From Boesenbergia rotunda (taxonomy: Eukaryota > Streptophyta > Magnoliopsida > Zingiberales > Zingiberaceae), in NCBI GenBank assembly GCA_024364735.1, contig JAGFNQ010000960.1:324689-388688 (forward strand): a stretch of DNA of 64,000 bases, given 5' to 3'. The notes under the pieces are model-generated. The model saw only the letters and a list, made by a program, of their open reading frames with translations. It did not search any database and was not told where the DNA came from. A program made the position numbers and the translations under genes. Shown here in pieces: positions 22,444-34,855 of this stretch (position 1 is its first letter; each line of letters starts with the position of its first letter).

Positions 22444-24637
22444 TGTCACACCCTGAGAAGCTGCATGTCCGATATAAATCAGATAACATCTCCCTGGTAC
22501 GGCTACAATCTGAATCCATTATACAAGGCCTACATGGTCACCATAATATCCTCAACCCACACGACCAATAAATATAACAAAAAGAAAATAAAAGACATCA
22601 CAGACCATCACAAACATATGAAAATTCATGTCGGCACTGTTGAGGCAATCTATGGTACATGTGACCATATGTTTTGATATTTAGACAAAGGGTTTAAGTT
22701 AAGTCTGCCCTTATATTTGATATGTGTATTTGACTGTGCAGGTTCTGTAGATACACATAAGCTCAGCTTGATGGCTTCGGGTCCAATGAAGGATGGTGCA
22801 TCTAAGAGACCGTGGACAAGATAGCAACGATGAGTCATGGGAAGTGCACTTTAAGGCATACGCGAAGGATGACATGAGGAGGAGCTGCGGGCTTGTATGT
22901 ATCTGAGGGATGAGAGCCCAAGCGAAGAAGGCTTAAAGGAAATATTCAAGGTTGCAAAGAAGAGTCAAGTGAGTCGTGAGGGTCCGAGTGTGAGTGAAAT
23001 TTACTCGGGAAGGGAAACACTAGGTTTAGGATTTGAGCAGTCAACTGCTACTGGGAGTAGTTGACTGGTGTCGGCTGGAATTCGAACATTGTGTTGTAAC
23101 ATTCGAATTCGACTAGAGCAATTGATTGAGGTTACCACCAGTTGACTGGTAATGGCTAGTTCAGTAAACGAGTTCTATTTAAGAGAGCTGGGTTTGGCTA
23201 GCTATGGTTGACGAAATTGGACTTGGTTAAAGACCCATTAGTAGTCTAAGCTCTTAAGGATCTTATGCGAGGTTTCTCCACCCACAAGGAGTTACGTGAG
23301 CTAGCCGAAGATTTTTCGAGGACTCATCTACCGATGGATCGGGATTGTCCACCTTACGGGCAGTCGTAGAGTAGAAGCTTTATCTCCGAACCACGTTAAA
23401 CAGTTTGTCTCCTTGTTTAGTTTAGTTTAATTATATTTTCATTGTGCAAACTAACAAGTGTAGAAGAAAATCGAGGGAATTGAGGAGTAACGTCTATTCA
23501 CCCCCTCTAGACGGCCATCCGATCCAGTACAAGCACGACATACGTAACAAAATATACCACAATCCCCTCCGAATCACACATACAACCACGCACTCCACAT
23601 ATTCATACCAATCAAACATGCAACTAAGTATACAAGTAAGGTATAACTAGTGATCAACACAATGCCAAGTATAGTCTAACGCATATGTGTTAATTTACAG
23701 AGTGAGAGTATCAAAGTGAGATTATATTGATATAAACATGATTATCTCAAGTCCAAGCAACTAAGTTATTAAGCAAGGATAATCATGAGTAGATATAAGA
23801 TAATAAACCTACTATGAATCATAATAAGTCATGTATAGAAATAAACAATATCTAAGAAGACAAGTCAAAAGTATCTACCTCCAATGGAGAAGCCATAATC
23901 CGAAGGTGGGGAAGCCTCGTACAAGTCTCAAATACAAGAAATGCAACCAAAAAAGTAAACTAGGTTTTACATGAAATTGAAAATGATTACAAACACATGA
24001 CCTTGTTTTTCTTGCTTATATTAGCCTCTTAAATCTCGAAAAGTTTAATAACACATTTCCTCCAAACATGCAAGAACTAGTGTGAAGAGATGATTCGAGC
24101 TCTGCCTTTGAACTTTAACGAAAACCCTTTTTCTAGGGGTTACTCAATACCCCTAATCGATTAAGCCTCTTCTTAATCGATTACACGTCAGCATCTGAAC
24201 GTTACACCTGCAAAACGACTCTTTTTCAAATTTCAATCGATTGATGAGTTATACCAATCAATTCGAAAACTTTATAATTGCTCGCGAAGGTTCCTTAATT
24301 GATTACCCAATCGATTAGGAAACTTTCTATTCACGAGAATAATAGCCTAATCGATTGTACCAATCAGTTAGATTCAGTGAAATCGATTAGCCCAGTTAAT
24401 TCCAACTCTCTTCTCTTATGAAGAACTGTCTCCCAATCGATTGGCTTGGGATGAATCGATTAACCAATTGATTCCCCTTACTATGCTCTCATGATTTCAA
24501 CCAAATCTATCTCTTGATCGATTGACTTTGGTTCAGTCGATTACCCAATCGGCTGACCACTCCCTAAACCCTAAAACCTAGTTTTAGGTTCCTTTGCTCA
24601 AACCTGATGTCTTCCATGACTTGTTGGGACTTTCCAT
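22444..24637. mobile_element. Possible decayed LTR with a nested solo LTR
   Basis: 22444 starts TGTCACACCCTGAG, an end seen in gypsy-type LTRs. The text is interrupted by the LTR at 22638-23531 and continues to about 24637. The part 24150-24555 holds about a dozen AATCGATT-type palindromic words. I see no coding sequence. Orientation and right end cannot be fixed because another LTR starts at 24638. Confidence 0.3.
22638..23531 (+). repeat. Solo LTR C, related to LTR A
   Basis: It starts TGTTGAGGCAATC and ends in the C-rich ATTCACCCCCTCTAGACGG tail followed by GATCCAGTACA. Gene order of motifs matches LTR A (943-1976), including a TATTTAA box (23176-23182). The flanks GGCAC (22633-22637) and AGCAC (23532-23536) could be a 5-bp target duplication with one mismatch. 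No internal region follows, so it is probably a solo LTR. Confidence 0.6.
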
Positions 24638-25321
24638 TGTTGGGGCAATCGACACAAGTATGATCGGGAGGATCATGGGTTTTGATGTGTGTGTGTCAAT
24701 ATGATTAAATTAGGGTTTCATGTTGATCTAATATGTGTTTGTGAGTGTGCAGGTTTGCAGGATACACATAGGCTTGGTTGGATGTCTTCAGGTACAGTGA
24801 AGGATGGCATGGAGGCAAGCCGTGGGCTTGTGTTCGCATCCGAGGGACCATAGACAAAGCAGGGACGATGAGCCGAGGGAAGCGGACTTCGAGGTGTACG
24901 TGAAAGATGGCATGAAGGCAAGCCAAGGGCTTGTGTGCGCATCTGAGGGATGAGGGCCAAGGTCGATGAGGGCTTGAAGGCAACAGATCGAGGCTGCTAG
25001 AGCAGGAACGATGAGCCGAGGGATGCGGACTTCGAGGCATGCATGAAGGATGACATGGAGGAAAGTCGAGGGCTTGTGTGTGCATCTGAGGGACTACAGC
25101 CACAGACGAAGAGGGCGCGAAGGAAACAGATCGAGGATGCTGGATAAAGAGTCAACCAGATCGTGAGGGTTCGAGTACTGAGGGAATTGTACTCGGGAGC
25201 TAAATCGTGAGGGTTCGAGTGCGGAGAGAAATGTACTCGGGAAGGATAACCCTAGACTTAGGGATGGACCAGTCGATTGATCCAGTCGACTGGTAGTGAC
25301 CAAAATTTGAAGAGTCAGGTT
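24638..25321 (+). repeat. LTR D, related to LTR A, cut by element F
   Basis: It starts TGTTGGGGCAATCG and follows LTR A in layout, but carries three copies of the GGATGGCATGGAGGCAAGC-type unit (24798-24850, 24902-24950, 25045-25095) where LTR A has two. It stops at 25321 where the LTR of copia element F begins. The missing right part would lie beyond element F, which is not recoverable here. Minus-strand ORFs in this repeat are artefacts. Confidence 0.6.
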
Positions 25322-27562
25322 TGTTGGGATCGGGTGCATGTTGACATGGATATGGGTTCGTAATTTTAAAATTTAATTACGTGCAGCGGAAGGTTTAGCA
25401 TAAATAATTTCTCAAATTATTTTAACCACGTATCTAGCATGCAACCTTATGTTGTGGAGACATGATCATACATTTAAAATTTTGCAGAAAGTAAACTAAT
25501 TTACTTAATACCTCGCGTAACTCGTAGAAAGGGACGAAATCCAACCGTAGCATCCCTTGGAAACTCCGCCTCTATTCGCGTCCACGCCGAGTATTCTTCG
25601 GGATGACTTTGCAAAGCCACGAGTTTCGTGCCGATAAGAACTACTAGATTCTCCAAAGGCACGACAAGAATACCAAGAGAGAGATGAAAAACTAACCACC
25701 AAACGAAGAACGAAATCAAGATTCCGGGAGGAAGGAAGGAGTCGCGCCCGCTTCTTCTTCTTCTTCGGCTTCTTCTTGGTGGTGGAAGCTCACGGCAAAG
25801 GGGGAGGGCTCTAGGGCCTGTGGCACTAGAAGAGGGAGAGGGAGAGAAGGAGAGGGAGAGAGGCTAGGCAAGAATCCTTGATCTCTTGGATTAATTTCCA
25901 AGCCTTGCCTTGGTACCTTTATATAGTAGCCTCTTAATCGCCAAGTCTCCTCTTAACGGAATAAATTTTTCATAAGAAATTTATCTTATAAATTTTTCTA
26001 TGAATTATTCCGTTATGCCAAGTTTTTATTATAACTTAATTTATAATAAAAACAACCATGTCTCCCCTTTTATTATGGAAAGAAATTTCTTTATATAAAT
26101 TTCTTTATCATGGTAAATCAATCCATTATTGATTTTATAAAATAAAATAAACCATTCCAAGGTTTATTTTAATTTCCATGATAAATAAATCTCTTTATAT
26201 AAATTTCTTTATATAAATTTCTTTATACAAATTTCTTTATACAAATTTCTTTATCCATAATTTTATAAAACAAACCACGCGCGGTTTATTTTATAAATTT
26301 GAACCAAACAATTTGGTTCTTCCCTCTTATTGTGGTCGGCCAAACAAAGAGGGTGGGGACCCTCTTTGGCCAGCCAAACCCAAGCCACGATCTCACGAAT
26401 TAAACTCATTTAATTCGTTCAATAAGTCTTCAAAAGACTTAGCCATTTTATGCTTCCGATGCGTCTCTGAAAAATTCAGATTCGACTTATCTCTCTTGAT
26501 CGGAAAATCCAATTTTCAACTCGTTTTAAATCCCTCGGACTACTCGTAGTGCGTGTGACTAAATAGGCTTTCGATTTATGTTTGTCGTCTATAATTAACC
26601 AATTATAGAACGATCATGAGTGGCACCTAGTAGTACATCATAATCCTCAATTAATCGAAAGATCAACGGTTGACCTCAGAAACTATTCTGAAACCCTTCA
26701 GCAGCTTTAATGAATCGTGCTTCATTCCCTTCACCATCTTATACCCACTTGGTTCAGGACATGGTCTATGTGTGTCAGTCCCCATTAGGCTGACTACGTC
26801 ACACCTAGCCCAAGTAACGTTCTCTCGTCCTACGGATTCTAATTACTCTCATGTATTTAAGAGATTCATACTCTGAACATGTCATGCTCTAGCCAGAGGC
26901 TTCGAGTAACAATCCGACGATAGGCCTTGGGTATACATCTCCTCGCAAGGAGTGGTGAATCCTTTGTAGGCTGTTCAAACATCTTCGGGCACTTCGGCTT
27001 ATACCCAACCATCCTGGGTCCACACCTCCTTGGAGATGCTTGCTTAAGATGTCAAAGTATAAGTCTCCATGACCAAGATGACTTGAATACCGCAAGTCAA
27101 AGGAACATCACACTTAAACTGCAGTAAGAACTTCATTGACATATCTATATGTAGATTACCATATGAAGTCTTACAGCTAGTCACTCCAATGAACTAGTTC
27201 CCTTAACTAGCATTCATGTTTATCTCCGGACATCCCAATGTCACCAGTCAGTGAGAATCTGCTGATTAGAGAATAACCCATGCTAGTCTCAACAGAATTG
27301 ACAGTGTCCATATTTATCAATTCATCGACTAGGGACAATTTCAATACTTCACAATTGTACATGTAGAGATAATCACTAGTTGTGAATTCATCACAAATTC
27401 TCTCATGCTGTGAATTGTATTGCGGACATTCAGTAAATGAGTTTAAGATCTCAATCAAATACACGAACATGTATACTCAAATAGTGAATATTCATTTATT
27501 AAAGTAAATGATTACAATCATAAGGCGATTGCCTTAGGACACTTTTTCTCATATTACTAACA
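25322..27562 (-). repeat. 3' LTR of copia element F (minus strand)
   Basis: 2241 bp bounded by TGTTGGGATCGG and CTAACA. A polypurine complement (AACTCCCACTTGGCCT, 27563-27578) follows at once, so on the minus strand this is the 3' LTR. A TATATAAA box on the minus strand is at 25918-25925. Long LTRs of this size fit Angela/Tork-like copia elements. It holds tandem TTTCTTTATATAAA repeats around 26090-26250. Confidence 0.8.
25918..25925 (-). promoter_or_regulatory. TATA box in LTR of element F
   Basis: TATATAAA on the minus strand, in the direction of the element's transcription. Promoter use is inferred. Confidence 0.45.
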
Positions 27563-27582
27563 AACTCCCACTTGGCCTAATG

Positions 27583-27846
27583 TCAATCGCTATGGTATCC
27601 AATACCACAGGCTCTAACATGACCCTCAAACTTGCTTTGAGGCAAGACATTAGTTAAAGGATCCGTTAAATTCCTTTCAGTGGGAATTTTCTCAATTTGT
27701 ATATCATTCCTACTTATAATCTCTCTGATCAGATGATAGCGGCGAAGCACGTGTTTGGATCGCTGATGAGACCTTGGTTCCTTTGCTTGTGCAATAGCTC
27801 CATTATTGTCGCAGTAAATCGGTATTGCTTCATCAATGGTTGGAAC
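27583..27846 (-). pseudogene. pol: Element F RNase H, C-terminal part
   Basis: On the minus strand the frame reads IYCDNNGAIAQAKEPRSHQR and PTERNLTDPLTNVLPQSKF and ends at a stop shortly before the polypurine tract. This is the copia RNase H C-terminus. It is cut at 27846 by insertion of element G; the preceding part continues at 37006. The GGAAC target duplication (27842-27846 and 37001-37005) marks the cut precisely. Confidence 0.85.
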
Positions 27847-30043
27847 TGTTGGGTTTGGCATGGCGGGTTTCCTAAGCGAATACCTAGTCGATCTGAGAGA
27901 CCTCTCTATGCCTACGGATTAAAAATTAATCCGAGTGAAGAGCCGTCTCCCATCGACCATCTCGTGCCGTATCGAACGATTCAAATTGCAACTTAGCCAA
28001 TAACCAAAATTGGTATTGCAATTTGCTCGACCGTTCGACCGCGGAAAAGGCGACGAGTTGATCGCCGGCTTTTGTGTTTATGGTCGGGGTCTAGTTAAAT
28101 AATTATTGACTATGATTCACAATCAAAATAATTAAATAACAAACATGAAATGACGAGGTAAATAAGTAAAGCACAAAATATGAACACAAGGAGCCAGGGA
28201 AGAATATACCTTCCGTTACCTTACGATCTTCTACCGTATGACCCTCCCATCTTGGACGTCGTGTGGGCGACGATCTACCAAGAACCGTGGTCACCAAGTT
28301 GATCCCTTCTTCTTGAGCCAACTAATCCCTTACCAAAGGGATGCCGCCGGTTGCTCCTAGGAAGAAGATAATCCGAACACAAACCCTACTAATCCTCTCC
28401 TCCAATACAAGCGAAGCGCCAGAAGATTACGTGAGCAATCTTCTAGCTCCCTTGCACGTCTTCTCCTCCGAATAGCAACCGAAGCACCAGAGGATTGCGT
28501 GGGCAACCCTCTTGCTACCACACGTTTTCTCCACCGAAGGTAAAAACTGCTCTTTGAGAAGTTCAATCTACGGTGAGCAGATTTTCTCCAGCGAAGCAAT
28601 TTCTTCTGCTCCAAGAATACAAATTGCCGACTCAAAAATTACCGTGAGCACGACAATTTTTTTTCTTCTTCTACCTCAATTGCTGAGGCAATTATCGCCT
28701 TTTATAAATTGCCGTGAGTGAGGCAATTAAATTGCATGCCTTGCCATCATGACAATTAAATTGCCGTGAGTGAGGCAATTAAATTGCATGCCTTGCCATC
28801 ATGACAATTAAATTACTTGCCGTTGCATGCCATGCAATTAAATTGCATGCCTTGCCATGACAATTAAATTGCATGCATTGAATTAAATTGCCGTTGCATG
28901 CCTTGCAAAATTACATGGATTTATTTGTTTTTCATCCAATTCAATTAATTGCCACATGCAATTAATCGGTGGAAAAAAAACTGCTCCATTACAATTCTAA
29001 TTGCATGTCGCATGCAATTAATTCGGTGGAGAAGAAATTGCTCTTACCGTTCGGCATCTCACGAAGAGAGAGAGGAAAAACTTAGGATTTACTTGTGTTC
29101 CATTTGATCAATCATTAACCATCAACTTGGTTCCATACCACCATGAGGTATTTATAGGGCTACGATAGGGACCATGAGGAGGAGTTGGATCTTGGCCTGC
29201 TAATGGACCAGGTCCATTAATGAGGATCCATTCCACTAAAGGGCCCTCATTGAATTACCTCACCAACTTCCATATTTACATATGTGCTCCACTTATTACA
29301 AGTCATCCATCCCCCATGTTTAAGATTTCGAATGTCCGTTAATTAATTAAATTACTGACAATTTAAATTAATTAACTTCTGGATCCTTGATTAGTACCAC
29401 TCGACCTTATCATCATGCCGGATCAAATCCACCTGCAGGGTTTAGCATGATGAACCTTTCGAGCTCATCAAGGGGGCATCATCATCCTGACTCACCAGGA
29501 CACGGATTCCGTCAATAATCATCGGCACATCATATTATTAATATTATCTCCCAACTTACCGGGCCTATCGATCTAACAGAATAGATCTTGCCCATTGGTA
29601 AATCAAATAAATAATAATTAATAATATATGCCCGATATTATTTCGGGATTAAGGGATCGTACTTCATAATAATATCTTGAGATCCTATCCAATTATCGAG
29701 TCAGTACAAATTGGATAACCTCAGGTTTTGGTCCTACCCAATGTACTCAAAGCACACTAGTGTAATTCTATGGTCAAGACCAACCACACCTAATTACACT
29801 ACAACCATCCCGATGGGTTGTCCAATTCCATCTCGGTTGTGGGCCTCTATTTATGCTAAGTAAGGAACCGATAACATGATCTTCCGTGTGACACCACACA
29901 CCATGTTATCTACAATGCAAAACAATGGGACTTCGTGTATGTACTAATATAAACAGACACCTAGTGTGGTTGTGATTCTCTTTTCAAAATAAAGATGTTC
30001 ATATATATAAAAGAAGCATGTCTTTCAGTATACACATCTATCA
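27847..30043 (-). repeat. 3' LTR of element G
   Basis: 2197 bp; on the plus strand it starts TGTTGGGTTTGG and ends ACATCTATCA. A minus-strand TATAAATA is at 29149-29156. It has two copies of a ~51-bp AT-rich unit near 28707-28808, where the other LTR has one, which accounts for the 52-bp length difference. Confidence 0.9.
29149..29156 (-). promoter_or_regulatory. TATA box in LTR of element G
   Basis: TATAAATA on the minus strand; the partner LTR has the same box at 36105-36112, which would drive the genomic RNA. Confidence 0.45.
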
Positions 30044-30060
30044 ATCTCCTACTTATACTC
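30044..30060 (-). other. Polypurine tract of element G
   Basis: On the minus strand GAGTATAAGTAGGAGAT abuts the LTR start TGATAGATG. It overlaps the end of the pol frame, leaving almost no 3' noncoding region. Confidence 0.6.
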
Positions 30061-33000
30061 AAAGACTTTGCTGTTCTCTCACTGTTATACATCTGACTCC
30101 CATATCCTCCACATGTTGATCAAAAGCTCTAGCTGGAAGAGCTTTAGTGAAAGGATCTGCCAGGTTGTCCTCTGATGCAATCTTGGTGACAGCCACTTCA
30201 CCTCGCTTTACGATTTCTCGTATCAGATGGTACTTGCGCTCTATGTGTTTGCTTGTCTTATGGGCTCGTGGTTCCTTCGAGTTTGCAACTGCACCACTGT
30301 TATCACAAAAGATTGTGATAGATCTTGGTAAACCAGGAATCACATCCAAGTCCATGATGAAGTTCCTGAGCCATACAACTTCTTTAGCTGCCTCTGAGGC
30401 TGCCACATACTCAGCTTCCATGGTGGAGTCCGCTATGCATTTTTGCTTGACACTCCTCCAAAAAATGGCTCCACCTCCTAAAGTAAATTCAAATCCTGAG
30501 GTAGACTTACTCTTGTCCCTGTCTGACTGGAAATCCGAATCTATATAACCCACAGGGACTAATTGGTTTGCCCGATAAACCAGCATATAATCCCTAGTCC
30601 GTCTCAGGTATTTCAATATATGCTTTACTGCATTCCAATGTCCCTGTCCAGGGTTACTTTGATATCTGCTAACCATGCCCACGGCAAAACAGATGTCTGG
30701 TCTCGTACACAACATAGCATACATGAGGCTTCCTACTGCCGAAGCATATGGAACCGCCTTCATTTCCTCTATCTCCTTTGATGTTTTCGGACACATCTCC
30801 TTGGATAGAGGAACTCCATGCCTGAAGGGAAGGAAACCCTTCTTGGAGTTTTCCATGCTAAAAGGAGCCAGGACAGTGTCAATATATGAAGCTTGGGATA
30901 AGCACAACATCCTTTTCTGGCGATCCCTTATGACCTTGATCCCAAGGATGTGTCCCGCTTCTCCTAAGTCCTTCATATCAAACTGTTTTGACAACCAGAC
31001 CCTTACGTCTGATAACACTTTGACATTGTTGCCAATTAACAAAATGTCATCTACGTAAAGTACAAGAAACACCACTACGTTTCCGTCACATCTCTTATAT
31101 ACACATGAATCATCCGGGCTTTGAGTAAATTGATATGACTGGATTACTTCATCAAAGCGAATGTTCCATGATCGCGAAGCTTGCTTCAATCCATAAATGG
31201 ACCGATTAAGCTTGCATACTAGATGCTCTTTGCCCTTTTCAATGAACCCTTCTGGCTGTTTCATGTAGATGGTCTCCTCAAGACTTCCGTTAAGGAAAGT
31301 TGTCTTGACATCCATCTGTCATACCTCATAGTCCATATGAGCTGCTATAGACAAGAGAATCCGGATCGACTTAAGCATGGCTACCGGTGAAAAGGTCTCC
31401 TCATAATCGATACCCTCTTTCTGAGTATACCCTTTCGCAACAAGCCTAGCTTTGAAGGTCTCAACCTTCCCGTCTGATCCTCTCTTTCTTTTATAGATCC
31501 ACTTGCATCCAATGGCTTTTACACCATCGGGTAGTTCTACTAGCTTCCAGACCTGATTAGAATGCATAGATTCTATCTCAGAGTTCATTGCCCTTTGCCA
31601 AGAATCTGCATCCTTATCTTGGAGGGCCTCGTCATAGGTCCAGGGATCTGGTTCATGTTTACCAGAGACCAAGTCTGAAGACTCTCCCAAAAACATGAAC
31701 CTTTCAGGCTCTCTAACAACCCTCCCACTGCGACGAGGCAGCACCTGTGTATCTTCTGTGACACGCGGTGCAGTGACATGTGGTGTATCTTCTTGTACAA
31801 TTGGTCCTAAAGTTGGAACGTCCCCTCTTAACTCTTCAAGCACTAGTCTACTCTTGGGCTTATGGTTCATCACATAGTCTTCTTCTAAGAATCTGACATT
31901 CGTGCTAACAATTACCTTCTGATCCTTAGGATTATAGAATAGACCACCCTTCGTTCCTCTAGGATAGCCTACGAACAAACATACCTCCTACGAGATTCCA
32001 ACTTATCAGTATCTCCCTTTAGCACATGTGCTGGACTACCCCAAATGCGAACATGTCTTAGACTGGGCTTGCGCCTAGTCCACAGTTCTGTTGGAGTAGA
32101 AGGGACTGACTTTGACGGAATCAAGTTCAGTATGTACGCTGCCGTTTCCAGAGCATATCCCTAGAATGAATCAGGTAAGTCTGAATAGCTCATCATTGAC
32201 CTAACCATTTCCATAAGAGTCCTATTCCTTCTTTCTGCCACACCGTTCTGTTGGGGCGTACCGGGTGCAGTCAGCTGGGACTGAATCCCAGCTTCTAATA
32301 GGTAGGTCCTAAACTCTCCAGAGAGGTACTCGCCACCACGATCAGATCGTAGTGTCTTGATACTTTTACCTCGATGTTTCTCCACATCAGCCTTGAACTC
32401 CTTGAATTTATCAAAGCATTCAGACTTGCGGCACATCAAGTAAATATATCCATACCTTGAATAATCGTCAATGAAGGTGACAAAATATTCAAAGCCACCT
32501 CTAGCCTGGATTGACATAGGACCACATAAATCAGAATGAATCAGTTCTAGCACATCTTTGGCCCTATACCCCTTAGCCTTGAAAGACCTCTTAGTCATCT
32601 TACCTTCTAAGCAAGACTCACAGGTCGGGAAGTCATCCACCACTAATGAACCCAAGGGGCCATCAGTTATCAACCTCTGAATCCTACTAAGGTTAATATG
32701 ACCAAGCCTAAGGTGCCAAAGATATGTCTGATTCATCTTAGAAGGCTCCTTTCTCTTATTTAAGTTAGACGATAAGCTATTGACCTCTGTGGGAGTCGTT
32801 GGTTCTATAGTGTATAGATTGCCAATCATAGTACCCGAACAGATAATCTCTCTATTTCTTTTTATAACAACTTTGTTATTGAAAGCAACAGAATATCCAT
32901 CCATAATTAACTTAGAAACTGAAATCAAATTCTTTCTAAATGTGGGTACATATAAGCAATCTCTCAGAACTAATACTTTATTTCTCTCAAAAGATAAATA

Positions 33001-33984
33001 AAAAACTCCCACTGAAACTGCTGCCACATTCGTAGCATTGCCCATATAGACCACGATTTCTCCTTCAGCTAGCCGTCGGGTTTCCTGAAACCCCTGCAGA
33101 GTATTGCAGACATGGTCAGTGGCTCCTGTATCTACACACCACGTATTGGTAGATAGCACCGCTAAACATGTTTCAACGACTAAACATGAAGAAATACCTT
33201 TATCTTGACGACGGGAACAGTCCGCCTTCCAGTGTCCAGTTTGCTTACACGTGAAGCACTTGCCTTTCGGCTTCTTCACGCTAGTCCGATGTCCCTGCGA
33301 TGTAGCTGCCTTCTTGAACCCTTTCTTCTTCTTCTTGTCTTTCGGCATAGAAGAGGAAACCCTTTGAGTCACTAAGGCCTGCGAGTTCTGGCGAAAGAGT
33401 CCCTCTGCTGACTGGAGTTCTCCCAGGAGTTCCCCCAATGTATACTCATGCTTATTCATGTTATAGTTGAGCCGGAACTGCTCAAAACTCTTAGGCAGAG
33501 ATTGGAGTATTATATCGACCTGGGATTCCCCGTCGATAGATCCTCCAAGAACCTCAATCTCATTGAGGTGGGCCATCATCTTTAGGACATGATCCCTCAC
33601 GGGTGTCCCTTCGACCATAGTGGTCGTCATCAGATTCTTCATCGCCAGCTACCTAGCGGCACGACTCTGGTGCCCGAAAAGCTCCTGAAGGTTCAGCATC
33701 ATATCACAAGCAGTGGGCATGGCCTGATGCTGATGTTGCAGTACATTCGACATAGATGCCAGAATATAACACCGCGCCATCTCATCTGCCTTAACCCATT
33801 TCTTGTAATGCTCCTTCTGCCCTTCACCAGAATTGTCGCTAGGCTTATCAGGACATTTTTCGGTGAGCACAAATTTGTACTCTTCAGCCGTAAGGACTAT
33901 GTCAAGGTTTCTCTTCCAGTCAATATAGTTGGGTCCAGTAAGTTTATTCTCCTTAAGTATTGTTGCTAGTGGGTTAAAAGCCAT
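30059..33984 (-). pseudogene. gag-pol: Gag-pol of element G, four lesions
   Basis: The frame starts at the ATG at 33984 (MAFNPLATILKENKL). A TAG at 33649-33651 interrupts gag. The next open stretch (33642-32164) holds the zinc-knuckle CFTCKQTGHWKADC, protease CVDTGATDH, the integrase zinc site (H-x4-H, then CESC) and the integrase core (SDLCGP, IDDYSRYGY, RSDRGGEY, PQQNGVAERRNRT). A TAG replaces a Trp codon at 32161-32163. A frameshift near 31980 precedes VGYPRGTKGG and the RT N-terminus. TGA at 31316-31318 replaces another Trp. The last open stretch (31315-30059) holds RT YVDDILLIGN and RNase H through DPFTKALPA. Order PR-IN-RT-RH defines copia. It is probably inactive without suppression or trans help. 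Confidence 0.9.
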
Positions 33985-34014
33985 TTTGAAAATCCTGAGA
34001 ATCACAATACACAC

Positions 34015-34840
34015 TACTTTAGAAATCGAAAATAAATTGATTCCTCACAAAATTAAATTTTCGAAATCAACCAACACCTCTAACCACCTAGAAATTCGCA
34101 TGCCACGATGGTGTGGACGTATACGAATTTCCACATTCGTAAGAGGAGGTTTTACCCATTAATCTTACTATCTTGTCAACCTAACTTTTTGACAAGTAAG
34201 ATTAATAGTTGGTTCACTTCGGCTCTGCAAAATAATAGCAGTGACTCCGATGGGGAGGATACTATTATTCGCATCTAAGTGTTCACCATTACACGACACT
34301 GAGAAAATTATCTCTGATTATGCGCCTTCCGATGAGGAAGTACACACGCTCTTTAACAATTTTCTATAGCCTTTTCCGACCTAGTGAACCGCAGAACAAA
34401 TCCATCCGATGGGGAGGAAGGCACTCAGAGCCGACACGCAGACTTGTTCGCATCACTTATCGGATTGTAATGGAAGCCATGGGACCCTTAGGGTCCCTCT
34501 CCCACTTAGTAATTTATCACGAGGAATTTTAACTAGCACAATCACACAACAAGCACATAACCAAAATATGAAAAATAGAGAATCATAGATTTTCCAACTT
34601 TCATGGCCTTAGTCTCTAATGCGCCTCCAGTCATGTCGTCACCTCGTCAACCCCCTAGGATTTATTAATTACAATAATTTGCAAAACCATTCACACAATC
34701 ATTATTTGGCCATGATAAGTTGGAATCTTGTCCCTGCAACACAAAGTTAGCCTACACACATCCACATATCATCCAACTAAATAAAATGTATGAAAATGCA
34801 AAAATTAACCAATCCTCAAACACACAAAGCCGGAAAACTT
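34015..34840 (-). other. 5' leader of element G
   Basis: Untranslated leader between the primer site and gag on the minus strand. It contains no long frame. Two similar blocks with a CCGATGGGGAGGA motif (near 34246 and 34408) suggest an internal duplication. Confidence 0.5.
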
Positions 34841-34855
34841 TGCTCTGATACCAGT
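34841..34855 (-). other. Primer-binding site of element G
   Basis: On the minus strand ACTGGTATCAGAGCA follows the 5' LTR directly and is complementary to the 3' end of initiator-Met tRNA. It is intact, unlike that of element B. Confidence 0.85.
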
